Positions 23,412 through 35,530 of a stretch of 64,000 nucleotides of DNA are shown piece after piece. The notes under the pieces were generated by a model. That model did not search any database and was not told where the DNA came from. It worked only from the letters and a program-made list of their open reading frames with translations. How positions within the stretch are numbered: position 1 is the stretch's first letter; the number at the start of each line of letters is the position of its first letter. The stretch comes from Termitomyces sp. T153 (taxonomy: Eukaryota; Basidiomycota; Agaricomycetes; Agaricales; Lyophyllaceae): contig JACKQL020000026.1 in assembly GCA_018296165.2 (NCBI GenBank), positions 310,001 to 374,000 on the forward strand. Direction: 5' to 3'. The translations under genes and the position numbers were made by a program.

Positions 23412-26400
23412 ATGCCCCCTCGAGCCACCTACCAATCTGATAGTGTAGTAGCGAACGGTTCTGAGGTAAAGCTTGATATTCTCTCATGGCGGACCCGCTT
23501 AACCTTCAAAACTCGTGTGATATCGAAAGACGTATGAGATTATGGAAGAATTGCATAACGACCGTTGCAAATCCGTCATATATCGTGTACGCTGCAAAAC
23601 TGGACGTCTCAGAAATCGACATCTGGCATTAAAAAAGGTTCCGGTTCTTTTGTGAAAACAAATGTTGAAGCCGCTTTTGACGCCGGCTTCCTCGCAGCTA
23701 TCTGAAGAGACTTGTCCCACTGCGACCTCGTTACACCAAGCGCTTCATCATCCCAATATAGTTTCGCTCTTGTCTGCCTTCTCTACAAATCAGGACAATT
23801 TTCACGTATTAGAGCTTTGCTCTATCGGAGACCTGTCGAATTTTCTTGATTCTCGTCCTCAGCCATCTCTCACTGAATCCGAGCTTCGGGGTGTCACGAA
23901 GAATCTTGCCGATGCTCTTGTATATCTAAAGAGAGAGCTTATCGTCCACGGTGACATCAATCCGTCAAACGTTCTCCTAACCAGTGACTATGGAGTGGTT
24001 CGTTTTAAGTAGCAAAGGATTTCCATCTCTTTAGGCTGATCTTGTAATGTTCAGAAACTCTCCAACTTTAAACACTCCGTGCGTTTACAGGGCAACACTC
24101 ATGCTACAGAGAGCAACTTCCCTATCTCGAACTACACTCCCCCGTAAGTAACGACTCGTATTTATATTACTCCGCTAATCAGCGTATCTAGTGAAATCGC
24201 ATTCGGAAGCCCTTTCAGTTTTTCTGCCGATGTTTGGTCTTTAGGATGTGTGATATTATATTGCTTGACTGGTTTACCCCCAATCGAGGCGAGTTCACAT
24301 GGTTTGCCTCTTTTGTTACCTGGTCTTGATTGAACAGCCTTAGGCGGGGACAAAGGCCAACATGCAGTCAAGAATTACGCAGACAATCGATCGCTTGTCT
24401 GAGGATGTATCTAATGACATTAAAGCCCTAATTTCCCGTACATTACAGCTTGTGAGAACAGCAATTTCGGAAACAGCTCCTTGCTTTATTAACCGTGTTC
24501 CTCCCTCAGATCCCTGAGAATCGAATATACATTCCCGATATTTTATCACATGTATTTCTTGCATCCGACATGCCAGTGACATCTCTTCGTCCTACAGCTT
24601 CAGTCCGGAGTAACCCATGTCAGAAATCGTATGGGGAATTATCATCCACCGATTCGAACATCCGTCATCGATTCGATAAATCATCTTCTTCTCGTTTGGC
24701 ATCTAAGACAGCAAGACATGCATCTGACAATCTCCCACAGACTTCACATAGTAGGTTAAGACTCGCTCTTGCGGACATCGGCAACATAGACATGAGAACC
24801 GGCTTGTCCAACGATATTGCATCCTGTAAGGCCACGAGGCGTGTCGTCTCTGACCCTGCTAGGCGCACGACAGTTCTTTCACCATTTAAGACTCTCAAGC
24901 CATATTGTGAAACGTCTGCAACTTTCCCACTACGCGGTAACGTCACTGCACCAGCCTTGAGGATTACCAGCTCGAGGTTAGAATCGGAGGCTTCACAAGT
25001 TGTTACCCATGGTACTGTAGACGCAGTATCTGAGATAACACACGGGGACCAACGTGGCAATATCCAAGAACACCCTGTCGACAAAAAGGCCTACGGACAG
25101 CAACCGGTTGAGATTGATAGAGAGATGCCAACGGTACTAATGTTTGACAAATTTTCCTCGCCTATACTGAAATAATTCGAGCTCCCCATTGGTACCGAGA
25201 GACCTACGCCTCTGAACACCCAGTCTATGACTTGTCAGATACATAAGACTATCTATGGGCAGATAACGGTTCTGCCCTCTCATTCACTACTTGTCGATTT
25301 TCGTGAAAGCCAACGCCGGAAAGGATTTAAAGGAGACGAGGTGTTATTAATTGATCCTGATGGCCTGAAGGTCAGTCTCATACTAAAATTTCTGGCTCGT
25401 CCTAGCTTCGAAAGGCTGAGTCGTTCTTCAAGGTTTCCGTGTATAGCGCGCCACACCTGAGTTCGCCAAGTTGTCTTATTGAGCCAATACACCAGTTTTC
25501 TCTTCAGTCCTTGCCATCAACTTATTGGAAGCAATACAACGATACAGCTCGCCTTGTCGACCAGATAAAACAAAGAACACCATCGGTAAGTGTGTGGCAT
25601 TTTGGGAGGATAGGGGCTAATTCGCTACTTGCGAAGCTTGTAGTCTATTTGAAAACTACGAAGTGTACTTTGATGGCAAACTCGCCACAAGCAGATATTG
25701 AATTGTTGACGTCTTCTCCTGTAATATCAGGCAAAATTCAAGTAGACGGTCATGTCTTACGCATCCGCTTCTCTCGCCACAATCAATCTCTTGAGATAGC
25801 TCGACATGTTTCTGATTCTCAAGGGGAGCAATGGACGAAGAAAATTATCGCATCCATGTTGGTTTCACCCTACATCCCAACTGAAGAGTGGAAGAAACTA
25901 GAAAAAGACGAGGAGGACGCTCTGCATCAGTTAACTCTTTTCGCGAGCATCAGTGACATGTTCGAGGAATTGATGAACAAGGTGCCTGGTCCCTCTGCAC
26001 CCGAAACTAGTCATGACAGCAAGAAGGATGTCGCCGATTCTCGCGAGCCAGTCCAGAGCTCTCTTACGACACATGTCGCGACCACTTTTACGAACAGCAT
26101 CTCGTCGTTTAATTTAGCTCCCCGCCCGTCAAAACTATCGACTTCTCTTCCGACTCCAGATCCCACACACAACCACACAGTTTTCTCAGAGGACGCCCAA
26201 TTCAGCAAGGCAGAAGGCATTGATCCAGATACCAAAGCATCGTGGCGTGAGAATGCCGATTTTATAGGGCAAACTCCAGGACGAGATCTGCAGACTCGAT
26301 TCATTCCATCTGTCGGGTGGTGCATACGATACGCATCAAATATTTCGCAAGGTGGGAGGTATAGACTCATGTTCTTTGATGGGACCGCTCTTGATATAGA

Positions 26401-26606
26401 TGTTGACGAGGACTGGGTGGAATTCAAGAGTCAATCGGGCGAAACCACGGTGTGAGTATTGAGGTATTTTCATCAAACGCTCTGTAATTTGATTTTGAAA
26501 TAACAGTTATAATATACGAGAATGTGCGTCAAGGAGGAAGATAGGTGATCGAATGAAAGTGTTTGAAGAATTTGTCTCTTTGTTTGACGATAATCAACCA
26601 GGGTAG
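23412..26606 (+). CDS. Polo-like (PLK4-type) kinase-domain protein, probable pseudokinase
   Basis: The start codon at 23412 opens MPPRATYQSD; exon 1 is 23412-23465. A protein-kinase fold follows: HLALKK (VAIK Lys), HHPNIVSLLSAF, FHVLELCSIGDLSNFL, then IVHGDINPSNVLL (HRD is HGD, Asp and Asn kept). Where DFG should stand, KLSNFKHS is found, with no Asp. YTPPEIAFG and FSADVWSLGCVILYCLTG follow, ending IPENRIYIPDILSHVFL. The C-terminal part matches PLK4: a cryptic polo-box region (ITVLPSHSLLVDFRESQRR, VYSAPHLSSPSCLIEP, ARLVDQIKQRTPS, CTLMANSP) and a last polo box (GWCIRYASNISQGGRYRL, MFFDGTALDIDVDEDWVEF). The final splice (GTGAGT...AACAG) gives YNIRECASRRKIGD and stop TAG at 26604-26606. Several internal exon borders are not resolved. 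Loss of the DFG Asp argues against ordinary catalysis. Confidence 0.82.
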
Positions 26607-27224
26607 CAGTATGTGTAATTGCAGTTCTAATTCGATCAGGCGTTTGATACAGAGGATACCCGTAATCAATTGCTTAAATGGATCGTATCTTGTCACTGAC
26701 CATACGACGACTTCAACTTCAACCCATGAACGGAATCTGTTTTACCAGACTCAGCTTCAACTGCACAAGAATACACGTAAAGCGGGAGGAGAGTATGATA
26801 ACGAATGTGTAATAATGTATCCATGATGGGAGTTAAGATATAAATAATCGAGGGAAGAACCTCCTAGTAATTATTAACGCCGCCAGCTCCTTACGCGCCA
26901 GCTTTGAAATCCTCCCCCTACTAATCACTTTGTATCTTTATTTCGGGAGCGACTGCCATCGGGGCAACGGATTTTGCCGAAGTACAAATCTTGCTCGGCC
27001 GGCACCTTTCAATACTGAAATAAAAACTGCCAAGCTCCGGTTGAGATATCAATTGAGATGTTTTTTTTTGCAAATTTTAAGGCCATACATAAAGGGAATA
27101 TGTATAGCTACGGAAAAAAATAGCCGGGATTTGCACTTCCTGGCGCATGGACAACAACTTGAAAGCGAGAGTTGATATGGCATCGCAGTTTGCCATTAAC
27201 GTGGCTATGTACGTCCTAGAGATT
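26607..27224. other. Intergenic between convergent polo-like gene and nuclease copy 1
   Basis: About 620 bp between two converging 3' ends. It is AT-rich with short homopolymers (T8 near 27061, A7 near 27114). I see no gene and no terminator-like hairpin of note. Confidence 0.5.
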
Positions 27225-29491
27225 TCAACAAAGATTGATCAGTCCTACAGAAGGATCATGATCACTGATGCGCGTATCCGTGGCGTTGGCCCAGGTGTTG
27301 ACATGGACGTGTTCGAACGTAACTCCTGTCCGACAACTAACAAGAGCTTTCGACGCAAATACATGGTCGAGGGCTCCGCAGTTCTGGTCGAAGACATAAC
27401 TATAACGCTCTACTTCAGGGACGCCAAGGGGCACGGCCTCAGTCAGGGGGACATCAATAAGAGGCTTGAAAACCTCGCGGGCCTGGCTCCATTCGTTGAA
27501 GTCTCCGCCTACAAGGATGTTCGCGTTGGGATCTACTTTCAGGATGGATTGGACGAAGGTCTGAAACATGGTCTAGGTACCAACATCTAAAGTCACAAAC
27601 AAGAAACTCACGGCGACAAGGCCAATCTGTTTCTTACGTTGGTCGACGTTCCCGTTGATAGGCGGACGGACATCTCCCCAGTTGGAGGTGCTGCTTTTAC
27701 CCTTGCTAGCCATATGCACATTGATTGTAAATAGAATTTTGTTGTCGGGTTTCGTCTGCCACTGTGCGACGAGAGGCTTGCGAGAGGTTTTCCAAACATC
27801 ATTCAAGGGATCAATACGGCCAGGGTTGAAGCTGATAAGATGATAGCGCGTCAGTTTCTGAATTATATCAACGAACGAATGATGAGCATACTTGAGTTTC
27901 GGCTTGTTATTCGATGTCATGTCCACTGCAACACTTTGATCAGCAGTACCACTAACAACAGTACCAGCAGGCCCGTTCGGGAAAGGGGATAATCTGTCTG
28001 TACGATACCTTCATGACAGTCAAACACTGTATATGAACAATGAAGAGAAACCCTTACAAGTATGCTTGTCTGATGTTTCCGCCTTGTTTACCACCGTCCT
28101 CGTTGTTAATTGGAGCAATCTCAATGGAAGCATAAGTCACGCTGCCGACCTGTGCAATAGCATCGACCAGGTTAGCCAAGGTTATATCGCCGGAAACAGT
28201 ACCATCATCGATGGGTCCAGAGTTGTCCTGAATTTCTTGAAGAAAGACGATATCTGGTGTTTTAAGATATTTGACAATATGATTGGCAATGGCGGAGAGA
28301 CGTGTAGACTCGTCAGGTGCAAGGTTGTTGACCTGAATAGAAGCATCAGAGTCAGAACAGAATTCAAACGTTCCAGTTGCGACGAGCTTACGTTGTAGTT
28401 ACCGAAAGAGATCATGGTAGAACTGAAGTTGGACGTAATATTTGTGGGCTGGACGGACCCACTGGCAAAACTTTTGACAACGGGGGCTGTCAGAGGTAAG
28501 ACACTGAAGTGACCATAGCTAAAAGGATCAATAAGCACGAGTGTATTAGATTGATTGGAACTAAGGATGTACCTGTAGTAAACAATCCCCGTAATGTCGT
28601 TCAGAGCAGTTCCGAGTGCTACAGAGGGCATCTTGGCGGCGCCAGACATATTAGCATCGAGAGGTTTACGTATTAAGATGGCCTGAGGATTTGCATCGGG
28701 TTTACCATTAGAACCTAGAGTGATGTCAGACACTGAATTGGCCACAGTACACCTGGAGAACTGACCAATTGTGATGGTCAGACCACCGCGGCTGTTTTTG
28801 CTAGTCACATTCCAATCTTGTCCATAAACCCAGAATCCGGTATTTTTATTGAGACCAGCCGCGATGGGTTTTGGGATAGTGACGAGTTGCCCTTCAAGAC
28901 TCTCCCAAAAATCTAGGCCGTTGAGTTCAGGATTCAACTCAGCATTGGTTACCTCCACACGAGAAGCGGGGTACGTGATGTTAGGGATGGAAAGGTACCC
29001 GTCGAGACCAACGTCCAAGTTAGTGAGTTGTCGAGGGGGGGGGGCACCCTGGCCCCTGCGAGAACAAGCGGGACTTTACCGGTGCCACCAACAACAGCGA
29101 TGATAGTCGAATTTATTATTCTTGTGGCGTAGAGGTCGTTGGGGTTAGAACGAAACTCCGAAACTGTTCCATTAAGAGTCACCGTTCGGTTAACTTGTAC
29201 ATCGATGTTGGTGGTGGTGGTGATGTAGATGTGCAATCCAGACGAAACCTTTATGTCGCTAGATGATGCATCGTCGAGGAAGAAACCCCTATTAGGCGCC
29301 TAACTCTATCAGAAGCGAATAGTTTTCAATATAGCAATAAGACGTACCATTGCTGTCACCACACCGGTGACGGTGACAATTTTATCACTGAGAGGGCTTT
29401 GAAACTTGTTACCCTGGATTTGGGCAATCGTCTCCGACAACACCACTGAGATATATGTGGTTGCAAGACCCAAGACTTGGAGCCACTTCAT
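27225..29491 (-). CDS. Secreted endonuclease/exonuclease/phosphatase-family nuclease, copy 1
   Basis: Start ATG at 29491 gives MKWLQVLGLATTYISVVLS, a signal peptide, so secretion is predicted. Next comes an OB-fold-like section (IAQIQGNKFQSPLSDK, VTGVVTA, GLHIYITTTT, NGTVSEFR) and the module LDFWESLEGQLVTIPKP / GRGGLTITIG-type. The C-terminal EEP catalytic domain shows IVFLQEIQDNSG (metal-binding Glu), YHLISFNPGRID, FTINVHMASKG, ILVGGDFNEW (DxN) and ISDHDPSVG (SDH). This order is that of bacterial and fungal extracellular nucleases that degrade DNA, and sometimes RNA, outside the cell. It spans at least six exons; exon frames lie at 29491-29350, 29236-28949, 29018-28790, 28780-28390, 28385-28010, 27926-27573 and 27569-27225 approximately. 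A TATAAA (29543-29538) lies about 50 nt before the ATG. A paralogue is at 42150-44373. Confidence 0.88.
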
Positions 29492-29537
29492 CGTGTAGTT
29501 GTACGAGGCCTGGCAAGGCAAGTACAGGAGAGCTGCA

Positions 29538-29543
29538 TTTATA
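29538..29543 (-). promoter_or_regulatory. TATA box of nuclease copy 1
   Basis: On the minus strand TATAAA stands 47-52 nt upstream of the ATG at 29491, in a context (GCAG-TATAAA-TGCAGC) that suits a core promoter. The aligned site in copy 2 (about 44408-44413) no longer reads TATAAA. Confidence 0.55.
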
Positions 29544-29949
29544 CTGCCGCTTGAAGGAATCATATTTAATACCAGGTCATAGAAGCAGCACTAGCATAGG
29601 CAAACAAGCCAGGTGAGACCGTATGCAACTTCCATTATGGAAGTTACCTCTGTTGCAAAACTGATGCCAATTGAGGTCAAAAATGACATGTTTGTGAGGG
29701 AAAGGTCTGCGGCAGGGAGAATCCTTCGTCCAAGTGGCAAGGAGCATAACAAGAAGCATACGTGCTGAGAGTTTTCCATGGATCCATGAGTAGTATACTC
29801 TCACATGTATCGCGTCGAAAAGCTGTCCTATTTCAGGTGACTCTCTTCGCGTTGCATCCGCTCACATGATTACAAGCCTTGTCACCCAACAGACATGTCT
29901 ACATTCATCTGCTCAGTCTACAGCGCTTCTTGAAGCAGCTCTAGTGGCA

Positions 29950-30743
29950 AAATGGATCAGTAGATGTATGATGTAGTAGAAGTCTCCTATGCAGATCCCA
30001 CCCTGATCAGAAGAACCACGGAAATAATCAAGAATGAAATATAAATATGAAAATGCAAAGCAGCACGAGAGATTCGAACGGGAACGTCCTGGAGGACGAT
30101 GATCTACGTCGGCGAGCAGAGAACTGCTGCAGAGCTCCCTGATGTGATCCGGCTCCCAATGGTCCTGCTCCTCCCAGTGTGGGGAGGGATTGACGGTAAT
30201 ATCAGGTAGAGTCGTTGACGCGGTAGTGTACCGCTTAGGTAGTAGCTATCCCTGGTTCCACGATGGACTGTTGATAGTTCAACCAAGTTGGGACCACTTT
30301 GGCATATTAACTCCTCCGCATGACTGCCTTTGTGAGCCCAAGGTTTTTTTCTTGAATGGAATGGTTCGCTTACACAAGATCCAGATGCCAGATGTAATTT
30401 TGCTTATCGACGTGAAGAAGCAGGTGGCCTAAGGCATTGTGGTCCATGACGTCCGCATCGAGGAGGAATGCCACGGGGATGTGTGGCAGAAGACTCGGCA
30501 GAACATTGCAATCACCGTTATATACAAATCACACGCAGACCGTTTGGGACCTCCAGTGCGCGGGTGCATCCGGGTGAGCAGGCTGGGCCGCTGTTAAAGT
30601 CCGCAACCGACGAATGCTGGGATTAGCCCAATCAACGCCAACGGACATCGAAGGATTTCACGGGCCGAAGTAGTATGAACTCCGACAAAAGCAAATTGTA
30701 GTAAAGTGGCCGCGAGGCGTAACGGCATCGGATGTGTCCGTAA
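29950..30743. other. Non-coding flank between nuclease copy 1 and the transposon block
   Basis: About 800 bp. Homology to the other nuclease copy's upstream region stops near 29940. A minus-strand fragment near 30430-30365 encodes VAFLLDADVMDHNALGHL but is short and unassigned. No complete gene is seen. Confidence 0.45.
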
Positions 30744-31194
30744 TTATTGTCCTTTGCAAACAAGTTGGCACATGAGCCAAACAACGCGAAATCGTCACTT
30801 TCAGAGTCAAATCTTCGGCGAACGATAACTCGAGAACGCATGCACCATTTGGATTCATACTTCCCAGTATTACTCTTCTATGTTGTAGCTAGGGCAGTGT
30901 GTAATTGAAATTAGAAATTATTAAAATTTGATATCCACATTTTTTGGTCACCATTGCGAACATCGGCGAGCCATTCTGGCAAAACGAGCCTTTCAAAAAT
31001 TCATTGAAATACATCAGATTACTTTCATAGCAGTTACGTAGGGCAGTGGAGGGATACTGTGTCATTACTTGTCAGAATAACACATCAAATCGTTGTTACT
31101 CAAATTTGTTTCAAATTGACTCCGGAATTCGGCAACATAGATACTGTTTCTCCCCTGCCGATACATCCTCACTATCACCCAAGCTCTGGCAACA

Positions 31195-32757
31195 ATGGGA
31201 AACAAAAAGAATCAAGAAAAACAACAATTCAAGACTAGAAGAAAGCTTAAACAGCCAGAGAAGGAAAACACAAAGCCAACACCCACACCAGCATCACATC
31301 CAAAGCCTTGCCCTCTTCATTGTAACCCTTTTACTACATCTGCGGGACTCAATGGTGCTTCTCAGGGTCTGAATGATACCAAAGTTGCTGCAATTGCTGC
31401 CTTGACCAGTCTGGGAGGGCACCATGTTTCTGTACCCAAAAATCACTCCCAAATGTTTGATACAATAGTTGATCAAGCTCTTGGAATCAGTCCTGAGGAG
31501 GCAGTGCAGCTTAATAAAGTTGATTGGAGCTATAGAGAGCAGGAGGAGGAGGAAGATGAGAAGGATGTCAGTGACACATCAAGTGAAGATGAAGAGGGTA
31601 TGTGCCAGTTTGAATTCTTGATCTTGCAATTTCTTGACACTTTGACAGAAGGACCATTCATGATCAAATACCAAGTACCTTTCAAAGGTGCAGCAAGGCA
31701 GTTCATGGGATATTCAGACTGGTCATGGAGTACCATGCTGGAAATGTTGAGCTGAAAGATCAAAACTCCCATACAGCTGCTCAAGAACATTGGCTACTTG
31801 CCTTCTTTCATACCAAAGAGCCAAAAGCCACTGGCAAAGCTGCTTGAGGGTCCAGAGAGCTATGAAGCCATGATTGAGGAGTTAGAAGAATATATTGATG
31901 ATTGCAAGGGAAAGAAGGGCAGGAAAGTCAAGCCCTTCCATGTTTCCATTGTTGACACTGGTCCAAAAGATGATGATGGGAAAGTGAGCTCTTGATTTAC
32001 TCAGATGACTTGACATCTTGGCTAATCATTTACAATTCCAAACTTAGAAGGAGGGACCCACAAAGAAATCAAAAGATACTCAGCCAGCTGCTCTTCTTGA
32101 GGAAGAAGATGCACAAGAACACAAGATTATGAAGCAAATCTTAGACAAAGCAGCCTGTACTGAACATCCTGGGAAGGTTTGCTATGTCCATACAGATCCT
32201 GGAAACCAGGGCAAACACTATAATCTCTCAAATGCAGATCTTACACTTTGGACAACTCTTGCAGTAAGTTCAATCATATTGAATGTGTTCATAGTAATTC
32301 TGATGATTGGTCATGTAGCATAAACAACTTGCATCAATTGATGTTGTTCCCCACAGTGCATTGATGTTAGATAAGAAGTTTCAAGCTCAAGCCAATGTAA
32401 ACTTGAGCAGAGAATCCATGGGCACAAATGATGCAGATGTCACCTATGATGCTACCATGGATGTTTGGGATGCCACCATGGATGATGCAGCCTTCTTCAA
32501 CAGCAACAACATATGGTATTACTAATTTTAGTAATAGTCCACCAGCTACACATGGCACTCTATCTTGCACTCTATCTCCCACCCCTTCTCCTCACAAGCA
32601 TGCATCTGATTCTAATTCTATCTCATGCACAACATATCCCTTGATCAAAGATTGGTTGACTTGGCTGGATACTGAGTTCAAAAGAGGTTTTGATGACCTC
32701 AACTATGCCCAGTATATTCTGGACTTCTTGAATGCTGATCTGCTTTGACTTGGAGAC
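31195..32757 (+). pseudogene. Accessory protein of the DNA transposon, interrupted by a stop
   Basis: Exon 1 (31195-31597) encodes MGNKKNQEKQQFKTRR, Pro/Lys-rich, then VAAIAALTSLGGHHV and an acidic run. A GTATGT...GACAG intron leads to exon 2 (from 31649): MIKYQVPFKGAARQFMGYS, WSTMLEMLS, then TGA (31753-31755). The same frame continues directly with KIKTPIQLLKNIGYLP, PLAKLLEGPESYEAMIEE and HVSIVDTG. A further exon carries ACTEHPGKVCYVHTDPG, HYNLSNADLTLWTTLA and KQLASIDVVPHSAL. The in-frame TGA between matching coding parts marks a nonsense mutation. Proteins of this general make-up (Lys-rich head, Cys/His-containing tail) are known as passengers near mushroom DNA transposons, but I cannot name a function. 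Confidence 0.6.
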
Positions 32758-32919
32758 ATTCTGGCATGTCCATCAGTGGAGAAGATCAGGGAGTTGACAG
32801 GTAACAAAATGAACTGAGGAATAGCAAACCATATTTTATTATATACCAAGGAAGATCAAGAAAAGTTGATTGAAGAAGAAGAGAAACATTGTTGCATTGG
32901 CTAATATAATCAGATATAT

Positions 32920-35280
32920 AGTTATAGATAACCACAATGATGAAACCATCCTTTTGCATTTGTTGATGTTACAGAAAAAGCAGCTTGAAGTAAATGAATA
33001 TATATGTATGTATCATCTACCTTAGGACTGACATCTTGATGTGTAAGAATCCTGTGATGATGAACCACTGCCTTGATCTTGGAAAATGCCAGTTCAATAG
33101 GGTTGAAGTCTGGTGAGTAAGCTTGAAGATAAACAATTTCATACCCACTTTTGATGATCAGACAGTGCCAATGTGAGCCAAAACAATATTTACATACCAT
33201 GCTTCAATCATTGCAGTGATACAAGGGTTATTGTGGATCTGAGCATTGTCCATGATAATAGTAGAACCTTGGGGCATAGAATCATCCATCCAATCAAGCA
33301 AACCCTCCATAAACTTAATGAACTGTTGTTTTGTGAATGAGCCTTCAACAACTTTGGCATACATCATACCATCGATGGAAAGTGCCAGAAGCAATGAATA
33401 TCTGATAAGTGATGAGGAAGGTAAATATGACTTGAATGAAACACACCAGCACTGATGTGCTCCTATGCCACCTAGTGCAGTGCAGGAAACCTAAAAAGAG
33501 AACCCTGGCACTAGTCACTAGATAGGGTAGCTGGCAGTAGGAAGTTAATAGTAGAGGGCAAGTGAGTAACTGTCCCAGAGAACAAGAGCAAGAGCTGTGT
33601 TCTAAGGTGAAGTTGACAGGAGTCACTATTGCTAGCTTAAGTTGCTAGTGACTGAAAGGAGAATGGGTGAAGGCAGGAAGTATTGCTAAGACAAAGCAAA
33701 CTCTTGATGGTGGTAGGGGAGTGAGGGAATAGAATAGAAAGGGGGAAATGGTAATAGGGAGATGGAATCAAGGGACAAACATAAACTAGTCACTAGCTGC
33801 AGTTGCTAACATTGCTAAGTTGAGATAACACAAAGGGCACCCACAGTTGGTACTGCACTAGGTCAAGGTCAAAGTTGGTAAGACTTGTTAATAAGTCAAA
33901 GTCAACAGTGAGTGAAGGAATAGAGTGAAGGTAGAGGCAGAGTGAACTCTCAAGCTGGTAGGCTTAGAGATAGATGGGTTTGATTTGAGGAGGATTTTTT
34001 TGATTCTGTGTCTATGTACAGGCAGTATTTATATAATTTAAAAGTATAGTATGGGAAAGTAAGCAAATAGTCACCACTAGCAATGGCATCTGTCAATGTG
34101 TTTATGGTTCATATGAGGCATCAGTCTGTAACTAAGTGAAAACTATAAGCGAAGTCTCTGTGGCATATAATTGTGAACAAACCCAAAAAAGAGTGAGTCT
34201 GATGTCAATACACATCTGTCAATATGTCTGTATATGGTAAGAGAAAGCTGTTTTGTTGCCAAAGAGTCACCAGGGTTGCTAATAATCATCACTAGAAAAG
34301 GTCTTGGCCTTACTGTCCTAGACCCAAAGTCCAGGCTCCATGTGATATTCCTTGTGATCAATAAGTCTTGTGGTTGCTAAGATCCTGTGCAAGGGCTACA
34401 TCGATCCAGACCCTGGTCTGGGGCATGCTGAGTGTTGTGACTTGTGCCAAATTTAAAATAGCCAGCTGCCACTAAGTCCAATATGCCAAAAATGGTGCTC
34501 AGCAACAACTGGGTCTTATCAGCACCCACAAATGAAAAAACTTTGTCTTGTTGCAAGCTTCCCTCTGAGAGACCATCCCCATGAGTGATTGCCCATAATT
34601 CTATTGAATGAGCTCTCATCAACAAATACAGTACATTCAGGATCACATCTGGAACCATATCTAAACCAGAAAGCAGCTTGAGCATCTTCATTGTGTTCCA
34701 AGGCTGCACAAGTGATCTACATGTGATGAACCAAGGAATCTATGAAGAAAAGCTTGGAATTACACATCTTCTTAAGAGTGAACCTACTGTGTCTCAAGGC
34801 TCTCCATATTGTAGATTTGGTTACACAAACTCCACACTGTTCCTCCAATGACACCCACAACTCATCGAGATAAGTGTCTGATCGATAATGCACACTCCCT
34901 TCCAAAAACTACTCCAGTAAGTAGTGATTTGAATATCAAACCATTGAGAAATTACTCCAATATTATCCTCTGTCAGTTTTAGCAACCTATGTTGCCTTGG
35001 TCTGGCAAACTGTTGAACAATGCCAGTCTGTCAGTACTGGGCCAAGAGATGCTGGATGGTCTGCTTCCTGATGCCTGTCAGGGATGAGATAGCTGCTGTT
35101 TCAAGTTGGCGAGCCATATGGAGAACAGTGCAGTGCAAATTGTCTGTGAGCGGTCATCCTCAGGGCATGTGGAAGGTGGCCAGAGTGAAAATGTTATGAC
35201 CAAACATCGACAAAATGTCTCATCAAGATTTGCAAGGGGTTCTGGGAGTTGGCTGCCCATAGATGCCCTAGACACATACT
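32920..35280 (-). pseudogene. DDE transposase (Tc1/mariner-IS630 type), disrupted
   Basis: Reading from 35280 downwards: a degraded helix-turn-helix region, then SLEEQCGVCVTKSTIWRALR (second HTH, 34905-34717), CTVFVDESSFNRIMGNHSWG (first catalytic Asp, about 34640), TIIMDNAQIHNN (second Asp, about 33250), and YSPDFNPIELAFSKIKAVV (NPIE, third acidic residue, about 33090). The motif DES...DNAQIH...NPIE is the DD[E/D] triad of Tc1/mariner relatives. The first and second catalytic blocks are separated by more than 1 kb of non-coding DNA (about 33400-34515) with repeated CTAGTCACTAG-like words, taken as an insertion. Frames change between blocks, so it cannot make an active enzyme. Confidence 0.78.
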
Positions 35281-35530
35281 ATTGTAACAGTATTATGTAT
35301 TTAGACTAATTTTTCAATGGCTTGTTCTGCCAGAATAGCTCGCCGATGTTCGCAGTGGTGACCACAAGATGTGGATATCAAATTTTAATGATCTAATTTC
35401 AATTACACACTGCCCTAGCTACAACATAGAAGAGTAATACTGGAATGTATGAATCCAAATGGTGCATGCATTCTCGAGTTATCGTTCGCCGAAGATTTGA
35501 CTCTGAAAGTGATGATTTCACGTTGTTTGG

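Noticed and set aside
30058..30110. Minus-strand GTTCGAATCTCTCGTG, like a tRNA T-arm and acceptor end
   Set aside because: No matching 5' acceptor strand (GCACGA) or anticodon arm within 100 bases; at most a tRNA or SINE remnant.
30365..30500. Minus-strand fragment VAFLLDADVMDHNALGHL
   Set aside because: Looks protein-like but is short, isolated and unassignable; not enough for a gene or pseudogene call.
31753..31755. In-frame TGA read as selenocysteine
   Set aside because: Lies in a decayed transposon gene; fungi of this group lack selenoprotein machinery and no SECIS-like hairpin is apparent, so a nonsense mutation is simpler.
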